A stretch of DNA of 32,881 nucleotides, taken from positions 1 through 32,881 of IMG/VR virus record IMGVR_UViG_3300017782_000099; one strand, 5' to 3'. Positions within the stretch are counted from its first letter, which is position 1. The number at the start of each line of letters is the position of its first letter. The DNA comes from a virus. The notes under the pieces are model-generated. The model did no database searches. It was not told the origin of the DNA and worked only from the letters and a program-made list of their open reading frames with translations. Shown one piece after another: positions 19,074 to 28,571 of this stretch. The position numbers were made by a program, and so were the translations under genes.

Positions 19074-22000
19074 CTATGAATTGAAATCTACTATTGTTGT
19101 TCCAGGTAATTCAACTAACGATGCGAAAAGAGCAGGAATGAATAGCGCATCGCTTGCTATCCCTTCGCCTGTAGTGTGTGCCGTAAATAGATCACCTTGT
19201 TGCATTGTTCGAGTAGGATCATCTGTGAGTTCCTTGTACAATGCTGAACTTGATGGTTCAGACCCTCGATCAATAATCACGTAAACAGTATCTATTACCA
19301 ATTGTCCCGCAGTTACAGTCAGATGATTATCGCCAAAAATGGGCCCCAATGAACTATCAAGTGTTTCAAAACGTAGCGGCATAAATCCGTCATCAGTTAT
19401 GCGTGGATCTAAATCATCTAAATATTCGGTGCCAGAGTTTTTGAACACATCCAGGCTGTATGAACCGGAGCCCATGAAAGAAAGTTCGATAGTTGCTGCA
19501 TTTTCCTCAACAAGATTAGCTAGTGCTCGAATTCTCGCATCAATTGCTGGGTTGCCGCTAGTGGCAGTATTAATATTACCAGTTTGATTGAATGAACCAA
19601 TGAACGGGTCAAATGCAGGATAGTCAAGATTAATATCAACACCGTCATCAACTACAGGATCACTAATATCAAGATAAATGAGACCTTGTGGATCACGTTG
19701 CATCACAAGTGCATGAAGAAGTGGCGCTCGACCTTCCAGAGCATTAATACTTTGTAGCAACGCTGCGTCCTTCAGTGTATTCAGATTTACTGTCGGGCTA
19801 GCAACTAACAATCGCAATTCAGTGGGATGCTGAGCAATGCTCGAATCAATTGCAGGTTGTACATTATTAGTTGATGTGATTAACGGTGTTCCAAAAAACT
19901 TAGTTCCCGCAACATGCACAGTACCTTTTAATGTTTCTTCATAAACAGTAGGGTCTAGTATAGTCGATACATCATATGAATAATTTTGATAGTAGTCGTT
20001 ATCATGTATGTATCTGTTGCTATCGGACAAGTGTGATTTTGTGGTTATCCATCTACCTTCTGTTATGCCCGGTCCCGATACATCTGCACTACCCGAACCC
20101 ACAACATTTCCGTATTTAGTTGCATTATTAGGATCATTGTTTACGAGAGAAACATCTTCGCCGTTCACGTATCGGAATCCTGACTTGGTTATATCAATGT
20201 CAGTTATTTGACCTTGCAAGAAATCTGCTTTACCTTCAATTAGAGCATTCTCGCCAGCAATCCCTTCACCTTCAAGTCGTGTTATAGATTCGATGTTAAG
20301 TTGTTGTCCGCCAAAGGTGATCGCTGAACCATTAATATTAAAGGGATAAAAAGTCAATTGTTCGAATACGAAAGTATTATTACTAGAGTTTGCTCGTAAT
20401 AATCTTGCTTTAGAAGTATAGGTTACAGAAGTTGAGTCAAGTAAAACAAATTCTCCAGCATCATTTGTTGCAAGATTAGGAACATCAAATGTTTGTTCTA
20501 AAATGTCACCTTGTTCAATAATAAAATTTGATTTGTCGAATCTAATTTCTAGCGGGCCATATTTAAAAGTTCTTACTGCATCGTTAAATATGAATGTTCT
20601 AACATCATTTTGAAAATCTGCACCTGAACTCGTAACCTTAATAGTATCAATAGTCCCTAATGTTTGCGTTTTTGCGCCGAGAGCATTTGCTAATTTAGTT
20701 CTGTAATCTATATGTGAGGCGTTACCTGACATGGGATAGCTTAATTCTGTTCTATTAACAAGTTGTCCGCTACCTAAGTATTCACCTAATGTATCCTTAT
20801 ATCCTTGCATAACACTTGCGACAGATCCCGATTGATAAGAACTAGGACCGAAGAACAATGTTCCGTGATTATTACTAGATGCATTAAACGGTTCTACTGT
20901 AAAGTCAGTAGGAGTATTTGCGATTGTTATAGAAGTTGCCGAGGCATTATCTCTTTCCGATGCTGTCCAAGTAATCTTATTAGTAGGAGTTACGCCTGTT
21001 ACGTCTGACAATGCAGGATGAAGGGAGAAATCTAGTTGATCGCTTGCATATACAAAGTATGTAGTGCCAGATGTAAATGGCGCAAACGTGCCACCCGTAA
21101 GTGTTACTGTAACCGCTTCGCCAGTTAAAAATCCGTGACCCGTAACTTCAATTAAATTAGTTGTTGCATTCAGATCTGTATTGTTGTTGATTGTAAGCAC
21201 ATGGGATTCAGCATTTCCATTACGACTAACAATCTCATACAGATTACCCGGAAGTATTTCACCTGCTCTCTCAGTTAAAACTTCTTGGTATGTGATGTTA
21301 CCTTGCCCATCATCAACCTCTATAGGCGTATGTCCCAATCTTACGTTTGCGTAATCACCAATCTTATCAGTAAAGAATGTTACAGTTTCTTCATTTGTAA
21401 ATGATTCAACTTCAAAACTTGCAGAATTATTAAATTCAGAAAGTGCGGTTATAAGTTTACTCTCTCCATTAAGCAAAATCTTTGCTTTGATAGTTGAGGG
21501 GAACTCTACAACCTGTGTCAAGTCAGATTGTAATCTAACGTGGAATGCACCTTCGTCTGTATAGGGTGCCGTGTTATTAATCGGTAATGGGTTTACGAAA
21601 TCAGGGTCAGTTGCTGCATCGTGTGCAACCACAAATAATAGAGGATGCTCGTAAGCAACGACAGCAGCATTACCCTTAAATGTAAACCGGGGATCAGGAC
21701 TTCCAGTTTCACCATCAAGTGACATGACCACATTATTAGTTAATGGATCTGCTGAAACCGTATCACCCGGATTTATATCAACAGTAAACTCGGCACCATC
21801 AACGACTAAAACTTGTGTTGATTGTAATATTCTGTTATCACTGACTTGTTCAAATGATTGTGAAGGTAAAGGTATTGATGTATCATAACCCCAACCGCCA
21901 TTTTTCAATTGCCAGTCAATCGCCCCTGTAGGAATAGATGATACTTCACGTACAACTGCTTCACCTTGAATACCAAACTTAGATGACACTACATTTAATC

Positions 22001-22703
22001 TGTCACCAATTTTATTATCCGATGTTGCATTTGCTTGTGAAATAGTAACATCGTTTAAGGAGCCTTTAATTAACTTACCCGGGAACGACTCGACACCATT
22101 ACGTGTTATCTTTATTGAATCGTCAGATGTAAACTTGCCATATACATTTGATATATACGCTATAGGAAGTTGAACACCATTAATATTATAGAATACTATT
22201 TCATCAACAAACGCAGTTGCTTCTGACGTATCCCCTTCAAGTATATCGCCACCCTGCACAGGAAAGGCAGAAATGTCTGTCACTGGTTTAAACTCTATGT
22301 ATGTTGAGAATGCCCATTTAGAATCTGACAATGTTAATACGTTTGACGAGGGATAGAATACTTCAGCATTTTCTTTATAAAATAACTTGAACATTAATTC
22401 AAGTGCTTCAGATGTACCTTTTGTGCGATACAAATCAGCAATGTTTTTTACGATGAATGGAATGTCATCTGTAGAGGAATCAGGAAAAGGTAATCCATGT
22501 AAATACTTATTCTTATAATGCTTTAAGAAAGTATCTATAGTATTATCAATATCCCCTAATGCACTAAAGTTTCGATTATTCGACCCATCAAGAAATTCAT
22601 AATACGATTTTACGAACGCAACAAAATCAGGACCATCTTCCTGATAAATCTTCGGAAATTGATCCGGTACATGAGACGAAATCGAACTTGGTCGATATTC
22701 CAT
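19074..22703 (-). CDS. 7: Baseplate wedge initiator gp7-type protein
   Basis: A 1209-residue protein (T4 gp7: 1032). The N-terminal 120 residues are distinctive: FPKIYQEDGPDFVAFVKSYY at 16-35 and IADLYRTKGTSEALELMFKLFY at about 88-109, a pattern typical of the gp7-position protein in marine T4-like phages. In T4, gp7 runs the length of the wedge and starts wedge assembly with gp10. Its ATG overlaps the gp6 stop (TAATG), which implies translational coupling. Residues about 514-590 hold a module (HGFLTGEAV...SGTTYFVY) related to two modules in the spike protein. The middle is beta-rich. The gp7 assignment rests mainly on gene order and the N-terminus. Confidence 0.78.
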   Translation of the reverse strand: MEYRPSSISSHVPDQFPKIYQEDGPDFVAFVKSYYEFLDGSNNRNFSALGDIDNTIDTFLKHYKNKYLHGLPFPDSSTDDIPFIVKNIADLYRTKGTSEALELMFKLFYKENAEVFYPSSNVLTLSDSKWAFSTYIEFKPVTDISAFPVQGGDILEGDTSEATAFVDEIVFYNINGVQLPIAYISNVYGKFTSDDSIKITRNGVESFPGKLIKGSLNDVTISQANATSDNKIGDRLNVVSSKFGIQGEAVVREVSSIPTGAIDWQLKNGGWGYDTSIPLPSQSFEQVSDNRILQSTQVLVVDGAEFTVDINPGDTVSADPLTNNVVMSLDGETGSPDPRFTFKGNAAVVAYEHPLLFVVAHDAATDPDFVNPLPINNTAPYTDEGAFHVRLQSDLTQVVEFPSTIKAKILLNGESKLITALSEFNNSASFEVESFTNEETVTFFTDKIGDYANVRLGHTPIEVDDGQGNITYQEVLTERAGEILPGNLYEIVSRNGNAESHVLTINNNTDLNATTNLIEVTGHGFLTGEAVTVTLTGGTFAPFTSGTTYFVYASDQLDFSLHPALSDVTGVTPTNKITWTASERDNASATSITIANTPTDFTVEPFNASSNNHGTLFFGPSSYQSGSVASVMQGYKDTLGEYLGSGQLVNRTELSYPMSGNASHIDYRTKLANALGAKTQTLGTIDTIKVTSSGADFQNDVRTFIFNDAVRTFKYGPLEIRFDKSNFIIEQGDILEQTFDVPNLATNDAGEFVLLDSTSVTYTSKARLLRANSSNNTFVFEQLTFYPFNINGSAITFGGQQLNIESITRLEGEGIAGENALIEGKADFLQGQITDIDITKSGFRYVNGEDVSLVNNDPNNATKYGNVVGSGSADVSGPGITEGRWITTKSHLSDSNRYIHDNDYYQNYSYDVSTILDPTVYEETLKGTVHVAGTKFFGTPLITSTNNVQPAIDSSIAQHPTELRLLVASPTVNLNTLKDAALLQSINALEGRAPLLHALVMQRDPQGLIYLDISDPVVDDGVDINLDYPAFDPFIGSFNQTGNINTATSGNPAIDARIRALANLVEENAATIELSFMGSGSYSLDVFKNSGTEYLDDLDPRITDDGFMPLRFETLDSSLGPIFGDNHLTVTAGQLVIDTVYVIIDRGSEPSSSALYKELTDDPTRTMQQGDLFTAHTTGEGIASDALFIPALFASLVELPGTTIVDFNS

Positions 22704-24454
22704 TAGATTGCCCTTGTGCTAACTGATGTATCGCTTTGTCGTAATCTAAAGATACGATCTTTCGGTGCCGTGAAATCACGAGCAGACGTTTTAACTGTAA
22801 TCTGTATTGCTTGTCCTACGAAACTTGTTACAACAACATCTCTTAATACAATCTGTCCTGTCGTGTAATCAATTGTACCTAAACTATTTTTATATACAGA
22901 TCGTAATGGATCATTCGCAACAATTGCTTGAATAACACCTTTACCATTATCCTGCAATTCAAGTAATACATTATCCATAGTAAACTGTGAAGAAGTTAAA
23001 CATGGCTTATAATCAACCAATCCATTAGCATCATTATACGGATACGGTTTTAATAATTGTGTATTAAAGTTAAATGTAGGACTATCTAAAGTATTCAAAT
23101 TAGGTTTATAATCAATCGTAGGATCAGCAGTAATTGACACAGATGAAATAGAATCATCACTCAACGACAACTGATAACTCAGATCAGATAAACTTAATGT
23201 CGAAGCGAACGTATTTAAATTATCTTCTGAATACGTAGTGAGTGCATCTCGAACGAGCGCTTCTAAAGCGGCAGGAGTCACAATCGTTGTATTACGTGAA
23301 TAAGATACATGAATATTTAATTTAGAAAATATAAATTTCGCTTCTTGAAAGATCGGTTCGATAGTCAAAGGACTTTTCGTTTTAATATAATCTTTATATA
23401 ATGCTAATTCTGTTTCCGCAGCACCATCACGACCTTGTACATCAACAACAACAATCACACGACCAAACTGTGGAGGCGTTGCTTCATCACCACCAAACAC
23501 CGAGATATTTTCTATTTCAGGAAACTGTGTCTTGAGCAATACTTCGTAATCGGAAGCAGTTACAGCACGATCCTGAACTTGAAACGCTTTTGGAGCAAAC
23601 TGTTTTACGGATTGTATTGATTCAGCATCTGCGCCGCCTACGGATAATCCTACAGGAGTCACAACAACTGATGATGCCCCTATTGCTCCAGCATTCGTAC
23701 TAAACGATTTAACACCGTTTGCTTCAACACCCGAACTCACACGATACGATACTTCAATGACATCTGTAGCAGTTGGTTGATAACCGAATAAAGTTTGCCC
23801 AAATTGTATCGAGTATCTATCATTTAATTCTGGTTGTAAATAGAATACATTATCATTTTGCGATACACCAAATATCCCTGCTTTATATTCATACTCAACA
23901 CCATTCACAAATACACGAATAGATCGAGTATCAATTGATGAATTACTGAGTATTGTATTATCATGGCTTAATACTTCTGCAATATTACGACCTTCAAATA
24001 CCGCCATATTATCAATACCAAACGTATTTGAACTTCCGATTCTTGTAGCAACATGCGCTTTTGTAGTAATGAAACTATATGACACATTACCACATCTACC
24101 TATAAATGGAGTTGCACGAGGAATAACAAATGTATTACTTGGTTGACTTGATGTGATTACAAGATTCAATAATGAACCCGATGATCTTTTTGAACGTGGT
24201 AAATAATTTAATTCTTTTGCATGAGATATAATACTATTCTTCAATACAGCGGAATCTAAAAATGTTTCCCCTAGTGTCATATTATAGTATTGCATATTAT
24301 GATACGCATTATACGCCATGATGTCAACCAAAACATTCATGTTTGATCCTGCGAAATCATAACCTACGAATTCATCTTGATTAGATAAATGATCAAGTAA
24401 ATTATTTTTAACTTGATCGAAATCAAGGTTCGTATATGGTGCTATCTTTGCCAT
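22703..24454 (-). CDS. 6: Baseplate wedge protein gp6 (Baseplate_J-like core)
   Basis: A 583-residue protein (T4 gp6: 660). The N-terminus TNLDFDQVKNNLLDHL followed by FAGSNMNVLVDIMAYNAYHN (about 35-54) and LNYLPRSKRS (about 82-91) is typical of gp6. A central segment, GVKSFSTNAGAIGASSVVV followed by FAPKAFQVQDRAVTASDYEVL and a QFPEIENISVFGGDE stretch, matches the Baseplate_J fold shared with P2 gpJ and type VI secretion TssF-related proteins. In T4, gp6 forms the ring around the hub that holds the wedges together and drives the dome-to-star change. It lies 4 bases after gp25 and overlaps gp7 by one base, so the three wedge genes form a coupled block. Confidence 0.9.
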   Translation of the reverse strand: MAKIAPYTNLDFDQVKNNLLDHLSNQDEFVGYDFAGSNMNVLVDIMAYNAYHNMQYYNMTLGETFLDSAVLKNSIISHAKELNYLPRSKRSSGSLLNLVITSSQPSNTFVIPRATPFIGRCGNVSYSFITTKAHVATRIGSSNTFGIDNMAVFEGRNIAEVLSHDNTILSNSSIDTRSIRVFVNGVEYEYKAGIFGVSQNDNVFYLQPELNDRYSIQFGQTLFGYQPTATDVIEVSYRVSSGVEANGVKSFSTNAGAIGASSVVVTPVGLSVGGADAESIQSVKQFAPKAFQVQDRAVTASDYEVLLKTQFPEIENISVFGGDEATPPQFGRVIVVVDVQGRDGAAETELALYKDYIKTKSPLTIEPIFQEAKFIFSKLNIHVSYSRNTTIVTPAALEALVRDALTTYSEDNLNTFASTLSLSDLSYQLSLSDDSISSVSITADPTIDYKPNLNTLDSPTFNFNTQLLKPYPYNDANGLVDYKPCLTSSQFTMDNVLLELQDNGKGVIQAIVANDPLRSVYKNSLGTIDYTTGQIVLRDVVVTSFVGQAIQITVKTSARDFTAPKDRIFRLRQSDTSVSTRAI

Positions 24455-24458
24455 GGAA

Positions 24459-24866
24459 TTATCGTGTCCTATCTAGCAGTATATTAAATGATACTGGGTT
24501 ATCTGTATTTATTATGCGAAACAGTATTGTCACGTATACTTGGTTACTATCAATATCCCCTAGTACATCAACCCCCAATAAATCACATCGTGGTTCAAAT
24601 GTTTCGATAGCATCTGTAACAACTGTTTTAATTAAATCATATGTTTGTGGCGTGGCGCCTTCGAATAACAACTTATCTAGATCACATCCAAATTGTGGTT
24701 GAAATGGACGTTCCCCTTTATTTGTTAATACAATATTCTTAATACTTTCTTTAATAGCGTTTTCGTTTAACTTACGTGCTATATCTTCCTTGCCAGGAAT
24801 AATCGTCAGATCCTTAAAGAAATCTGATGCGACTACCTTTGGTATTTTATTAGGTGTTAATGCCAT
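24459..24866 (-). CDS. 25: Baseplate wedge protein gp25 (GPW/gp25 family)
   Basis: A 135-residue protein, close to T4 gp25 (132). It shows the family core: NAIKESIKNIVLTNKGERPF at about 36-55, then QPQFGCDLDKLLFE, and the conserved EPR triad at 91-93 (FEPRCDLLGVDV). In T4 and in type VI secretion systems (TssE), this protein bundles with gp6 and gp53 and contacts the first sheath ring, starting sheath assembly. The ATG has AGGA about 10 bases upstream and a late-promoter-like box 25 bases upstream. The small size, EPR motif and position directly before gp6 make the call secure. Confidence 0.95.
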   Translation of the reverse strand: MALTPNKIPKVVASDFFKDLTIIPGKEDIARKLNENAIKESIKNIVLTNKGERPFQPQFGCDLDKLLFEGATPQTYDLIKTVVTDAIETFEPRCDLLGVDVLGDIDSNQVYVTILFRIINTDNPVSFNILLDRTR

Positions 24867-24890
24867 GTACTTATTCCTGGGTTTATATAT

Positions 24891-24898
24891 TATTTATG
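24891..24898 (-). promoter_or_regulatory. 25: Late promoter box variant (CATAAATA)
   Basis: The minus strand reads CATAAATA, one base from the T4 late consensus, in the 32-base gap before gene 25. Its spacing to the ATG (25 bases) equals that of the exact box before gene 8. It would let the gp25-gp6-gp7 block be transcribed separately from the hub genes. The mismatch lowers confidence. Confidence 0.55.
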
Positions 24899-26827
24899 TT
24901 AAGTTGCATCAACGCTTTCAACATTAGCAGGCGGCGGAACAGGAACTGCTATAGCATCACTCGTAGGTAAAGGCGGTGGTTGTTGCGGTGGTGCAGATGC
25001 CCCAACAGCTGGAGCAACATAATATTGCCAATTATCCATTTGATGGAATCTTAATGCACCCCTAACAACATAACTAGATAATCTATTTAATGCATCAATC
25101 CTTGCTTCAGATGCAGGTAAAGTAGTATTAATCGCATTATCTTTTTCCTGTCGAAACTTTTTACCAAGATTATACCCACGCTTGTGTTTCAATAGTGTTA
25201 TTTCATTCGCATCGGTTATTATCGTTTTAACTCCTGCACGAGACGCCGCTATAGTATATGCCAATGCATTATCTATATTATCATCAAACAATATTTTTAC
25301 ACCAAATCCTTTCTTCTGAAATTTATTGGGTGTGTCGTACTTCCAAGCATGAGACACTCGTACATCGGTACCTAATTGTCGTGCCATATCTATTATTTGT
25401 ACCCATAATGATTCATGCACATTTGTCCAACCCGGTCCTGGAGCACCAGTATCACGACCTGCTTTATCAACATGTGTTAATACTCCTTCACCATCAGTAT
25501 TATTATAAGCACCTTCAAACTTAATAGGACCTATTCCACTCACAATACTCGTATCAGATTTTAATGCTTTTACCCATTCTCGTTCATTTTTCGGTAAATG
25601 TCTTGCCTTTTTCACCTTCGGATATTCCTTCATAATGTCAATTTCTAGTACATCCATCATTCCAAGATCATTAGTCATACCTATACCATCATTATTTTCA
25701 CCGTATAACTGCTTATATGCTTCAACTATATCCCACACATTACCGCTTAAATTACGTTGTGTATCACGTATTTCTTCTTTTTTCGCACTCACATCAGCGG
25801 GATCCATACGTGTAGCCCCTGAATCAACCGCCCTTTCTGATGCCTTTGCACTCATACTTGCAGCAGCTTGCTTGGTTGAATCAACACCTGATACCACAGC
25901 TATCAATTTAGTTAATGGTTTTTCACCGGATGCTTGTATAGCTTCACTCACTTGACATAAGCGAAACATCAATAATCCCAATGTCTTTAAGTCAATTTTC
26001 TCAAATCCAGACGCAAGATTAGCAACCATTTTCTCTACACCATCCATCATTCCGTTTTTATTTTTGTCAGATGTAAAGGCATTTATTCTATTTGTCGCAT
26101 CAGTTACGGCACCATCAATGTCTTTTAAACCCGCACTAATCGACCCTGCCGTCTTTTGAACCTTCTGTAGCACACCATCAATTGTCTTTTGTAAGGTCTT
26201 TTGAATCGTATCTAGTTGCAATTGTGCTAGTTTTTGATCAATAAGATCTTTTAAACTTGGGGGATTTAACGGATCAAACTTCAAACCAGGTATGCCATCT
26301 AACGAATCTGCCTTGGATTTAAGTGCATTTAATAACCCACCAATACCAGCAATCGCTAATCCGAACTGCGCACATTGACCTCCTGATAACGATTTACCCA
26401 TATTATCATCAAAGAATCCTGACATTAATCCAAGTGTTAAGACAACAGGTGCCGGTATTTGCGCACCAGGAATCCAATCAGATACGTCTAATGACACTTG
26501 TCCGGGCTCTGGATCCGTTAATGCTGCCCCTGTTTCTGATGCGAATATGGCAACTTCGGGAGTTGTCAACGGTCCTAAATCTAATCTTTCTTTTAATTTT
26601 TCATAATCTTTTGCGAAATCCTCATATGTATGAGTCGCATCTTTATCAACTTGTGCCATTTCATCAAACTTTTCATTCAATGCTTTTGTAGCAGCACTTA
26701 AATCTTCTGTATTTAATCGTTTCGTAGGATCAGCTAGATTGAGAAGATCATCATCTGTAAGTAAATTAGCAAATGGTTCGCCTGCTTCCTTAACAGCTAG
26801 CGCAAATTGTGATGGGCAATTACTCAT
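24899..26827 (-). CDS. Baseplate-hub-region protein, helical with possible degenerate M15-like region; function unknown
   Basis: A 642-residue protein overlapping the gp5-like gene by 8 bases. Seen in order: a charged helical N-terminus (1-110); a small-residue and hydrophobic stretch (about 125-170); a long helical region (about 190-420) containing an EF-hand-like loop DKNKNGMMDGVE at 254-265; a segment at about 465-540 whose order of elements (helix, strand around DVRVSH, then KKGFGVKIL, then AASRAGVKTII) recalls M15 D-Ala-D-Ala peptidases; and a proline-rich tail (about 605-635). The M15 zinc ligands seem absent: Q504 and K511 stand where H and D would be expected. I do not recognise a T4 counterpart. 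Position between hub spike and gp25 suggests a hub or cell-wall-contact protein, perhaps compensating for the missing tail lysozyme; this is inference. Confidence 0.8.
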   Translation of the reverse strand: MSNCPSQFALAVKEAGEPFANLLTDDDLLNLADPTKRLNTEDLSAATKALNEKFDEMAQVDKDATHTYEDFAKDYEKLKERLDLGPLTTPEVAIFASETGAALTDPEPGQVSLDVSDWIPGAQIPAPVVLTLGLMSGFFDDNMGKSLSGGQCAQFGLAIAGIGGLLNALKSKADSLDGIPGLKFDPLNPPSLKDLIDQKLAQLQLDTIQKTLQKTIDGVLQKVQKTAGSISAGLKDIDGAVTDATNRINAFTSDKNKNGMMDGVEKMVANLASGFEKIDLKTLGLLMFRLCQVSEAIQASGEKPLTKLIAVVSGVDSTKQAAASMSAKASERAVDSGATRMDPADVSAKKEEIRDTQRNLSGNVWDIVEAYKQLYGENNDGIGMTNDLGMMDVLEIDIMKEYPKVKKARHLPKNEREWVKALKSDTSIVSGIGPIKFEGAYNNTDGEGVLTHVDKAGRDTGAPGPGWTNVHESLWVQIIDMARQLGTDVRVSHAWKYDTPNKFQKKGFGVKILFDDNIDNALAYTIAASRAGVKTIITDANEITLLKHKRGYNLGKKFRQEKDNAINTTLPASEARIDALNRLSSYVVRGALRFHQMDNWQYYVAPAVGASAPPQQPPPLPTSDAIAVPVPPPANVESVDAT

Positions 26828-28565
26828 CTTCTAGTGTCTCCGTTGATAAAGGATCGTTCGTATTACCAGGACTTGGTATTGTGCCTACTTGATCTTTTTG
26901 TTTATAACCTTTTTCTTCACCTTGTGATGATGGTGGTTGAGGTCCCGCACCGTGTAATACAAGATTACCTTCTTTAAATGCTTCCTTATTTACACTAGCT
27001 GCTTTCTGTAAATCTTTCTCATCATCTGATCCTGATGCGTCTTTAGTACGTGTCAATGATGCGATTTCTGCTAATATAGATGATGCAGGACCATGTATAG
27101 AATGTTGTCCTAATATTGTACCCGCAGTATCAGCACCGCCACTTGCCATATAAACATAATCATCTATATGAACTTGTGTGCCACGAACGTGTGTATTAGC
27201 AGCTGATCCTATAGCTAATTTATCAGTTGCATGAATATTTGTAGTACCCGTTGAAGTCATACTTGTTGTTGCACCGGACTTGACAAATGTATTTGCGGAT
27301 GATATACTTGATAGATCACCACCTGATGTTTGTAAACGCATACCTGCTGATGACTTAATATCAATATAACCTTCTGAGTCCTCAAGCGCTGCACTGCTAG
27401 GCGGTGTATCTGCAGGGGTTCCTTTCGTTTCGATACGTAAATTGTTTGCGCTTTGTATATCGATTTGTCCTAAATGATGTGTATCGGCATCAGCAATACC
27501 CTCGACTTTCGCATTCGGTTTTATTTCCGTAGCAAGTCTCATCGAACCTGAAGTCATATCTATGTTATTATTACCGCCTGTAGCGTATAAGTAGATTCCA
27601 TTATTACTTGATTCAAGCGTTGTTAAATCTAATGATTGTATTTTTAACTTGCTTTCAGATACGATATTAAAGTCAGCGGCAGATTGTTGTTGCATATCTG
27701 CATGAGTATTCAATATCATCTTGGCGCCTGAATTGATCGTTGTTTCGCCACGAGACGTTAATGTAAAGTTTTCACATTCAATATCGAGATCACCACCAAA
27801 GTACATTTTACCATTCATGTCAACTTTTAATGTATAATCTTGACCAATCATTGTATTCACATCGCCAACAGTATCCTCTACAACACCTCCACCAATCATT
27901 TGTTGTAAACCATTCGTGCCACATGTTTTAATTAATATATCACCATTATCATTAAATTGTATAATAGAACCCGTGTGATGTACAATTTGTAATTGACCTT
28001 CTTCTGTCATTAACATATATTGTTGATCGTCTACAGATGACATAACACGATTGTCAAGATCTCTTTCTGGAATGCCGCTTAACTCTTCTGTATGCTTACG
28101 ATTAAAAGCATCTAATAAATCATCGTCATTTGTTCTTGTAGGAACCGCACTCGCAATAACACCTTCTATCTCATCAATGCCTTCACCCCCCTGTGCAGGA
28201 TGTAAAGGAAACTTACCAAACATATCAGCGCTTACAGTATATTCAGCAAGTTCAGTTCCATTAGTATCAGTACCTGCAGGAGCCTGCGAGTTATAGCCTG
28301 GGATACGACCCAAGACAATAGGATGTTGTCCTTCGAATCCATCCAAGAACGCACCCAATACCCAATCACCTACAAGTGGCACAGATGATACCGCACCATA
28401 TGTACCATCAACAACAGGCGCCCATGGTAAGTCCTCGGCAGACACAACTCCCGGATCAAGATCATGGAATCCTAATGCTTTAACTTTAACACGACCTAAG
28501 TTCTGCCCATCCTCACGAGCAACTACGAATCCAACAAAGTGTGTAAATTGTCCAATACCTGCCAT
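26820..28565 (-). CDS. 5: Baseplate hub spike, gp5-like, without lysozyme domain
   Basis: A 581-residue protein. Residues 1-90 form an OB-fold typical of gp5/VgrG spikes (FVGFVVAREDGQNLGRVKVK, then GDWVLGAFLDGFEGQHPIVLGR). Residues about 185-480 show strand repeats of the needle-like beta-helix (GQLQIVHHTGSIIQFNDNGD, TLKVDMNGKMYFGGDLDIEC, LTSRGETTINSGAKMIL). In T4, gp5 (575 residues) carries a T4-lysozyme domain between these parts; here only about 90 residues of linker (91-180) fill that place and no lysozyme catalytic pattern is seen. The protein would form the trimeric membrane-piercing spike on the gp27-like hub encoded just upstream (6-base gap). AGGA precedes the ATG. Confidence 0.9.
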   Translation of the reverse strand: MAGIGQFTHFVGFVVAREDGQNLGRVKVKALGFHDLDPGVVSAEDLPWAPVVDGTYGAVSSVPLVGDWVLGAFLDGFEGQHPIVLGRIPGYNSQAPAGTDTNGTELAEYTVSADMFGKFPLHPAQGGEGIDEIEGVIASAVPTRTNDDDLLDAFNRKHTEELSGIPERDLDNRVMSSVDDQQYMLMTEEGQLQIVHHTGSIIQFNDNGDILIKTCGTNGLQQMIGGGVVEDTVGDVNTMIGQDYTLKVDMNGKMYFGGDLDIECENFTLTSRGETTINSGAKMILNTHADMQQQSAADFNIVSESKLKIQSLDLTTLESSNNGIYLYATGGNNNIDMTSGSMRLATEIKPNAKVEGIADADTHHLGQIDIQSANNLRIETKGTPADTPPSSAALEDSEGYIDIKSSAGMRLQTSGGDLSSISSANTFVKSGATTSMTSTGTTNIHATDKLAIGSAANTHVRGTQVHIDDYVYMASGGADTAGTILGQHSIHGPASSILAEIASLTRTKDASGSDDEKDLQKAASVNKEAFKEGNLVLHGAGPQPPSSQGEEKGYKQKDQVGTIPSPGNTNDPLSTETLEDE

Positions 28566-28571
28566 ACTATA

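Noticed and set aside
26323-26691. 122-codon plus-strand frame opposite the hub-region protein
   Set aside because: Composition (H, L, Q, Y rich) reflects antisense reading of AT-rich coding DNA; no start signal.
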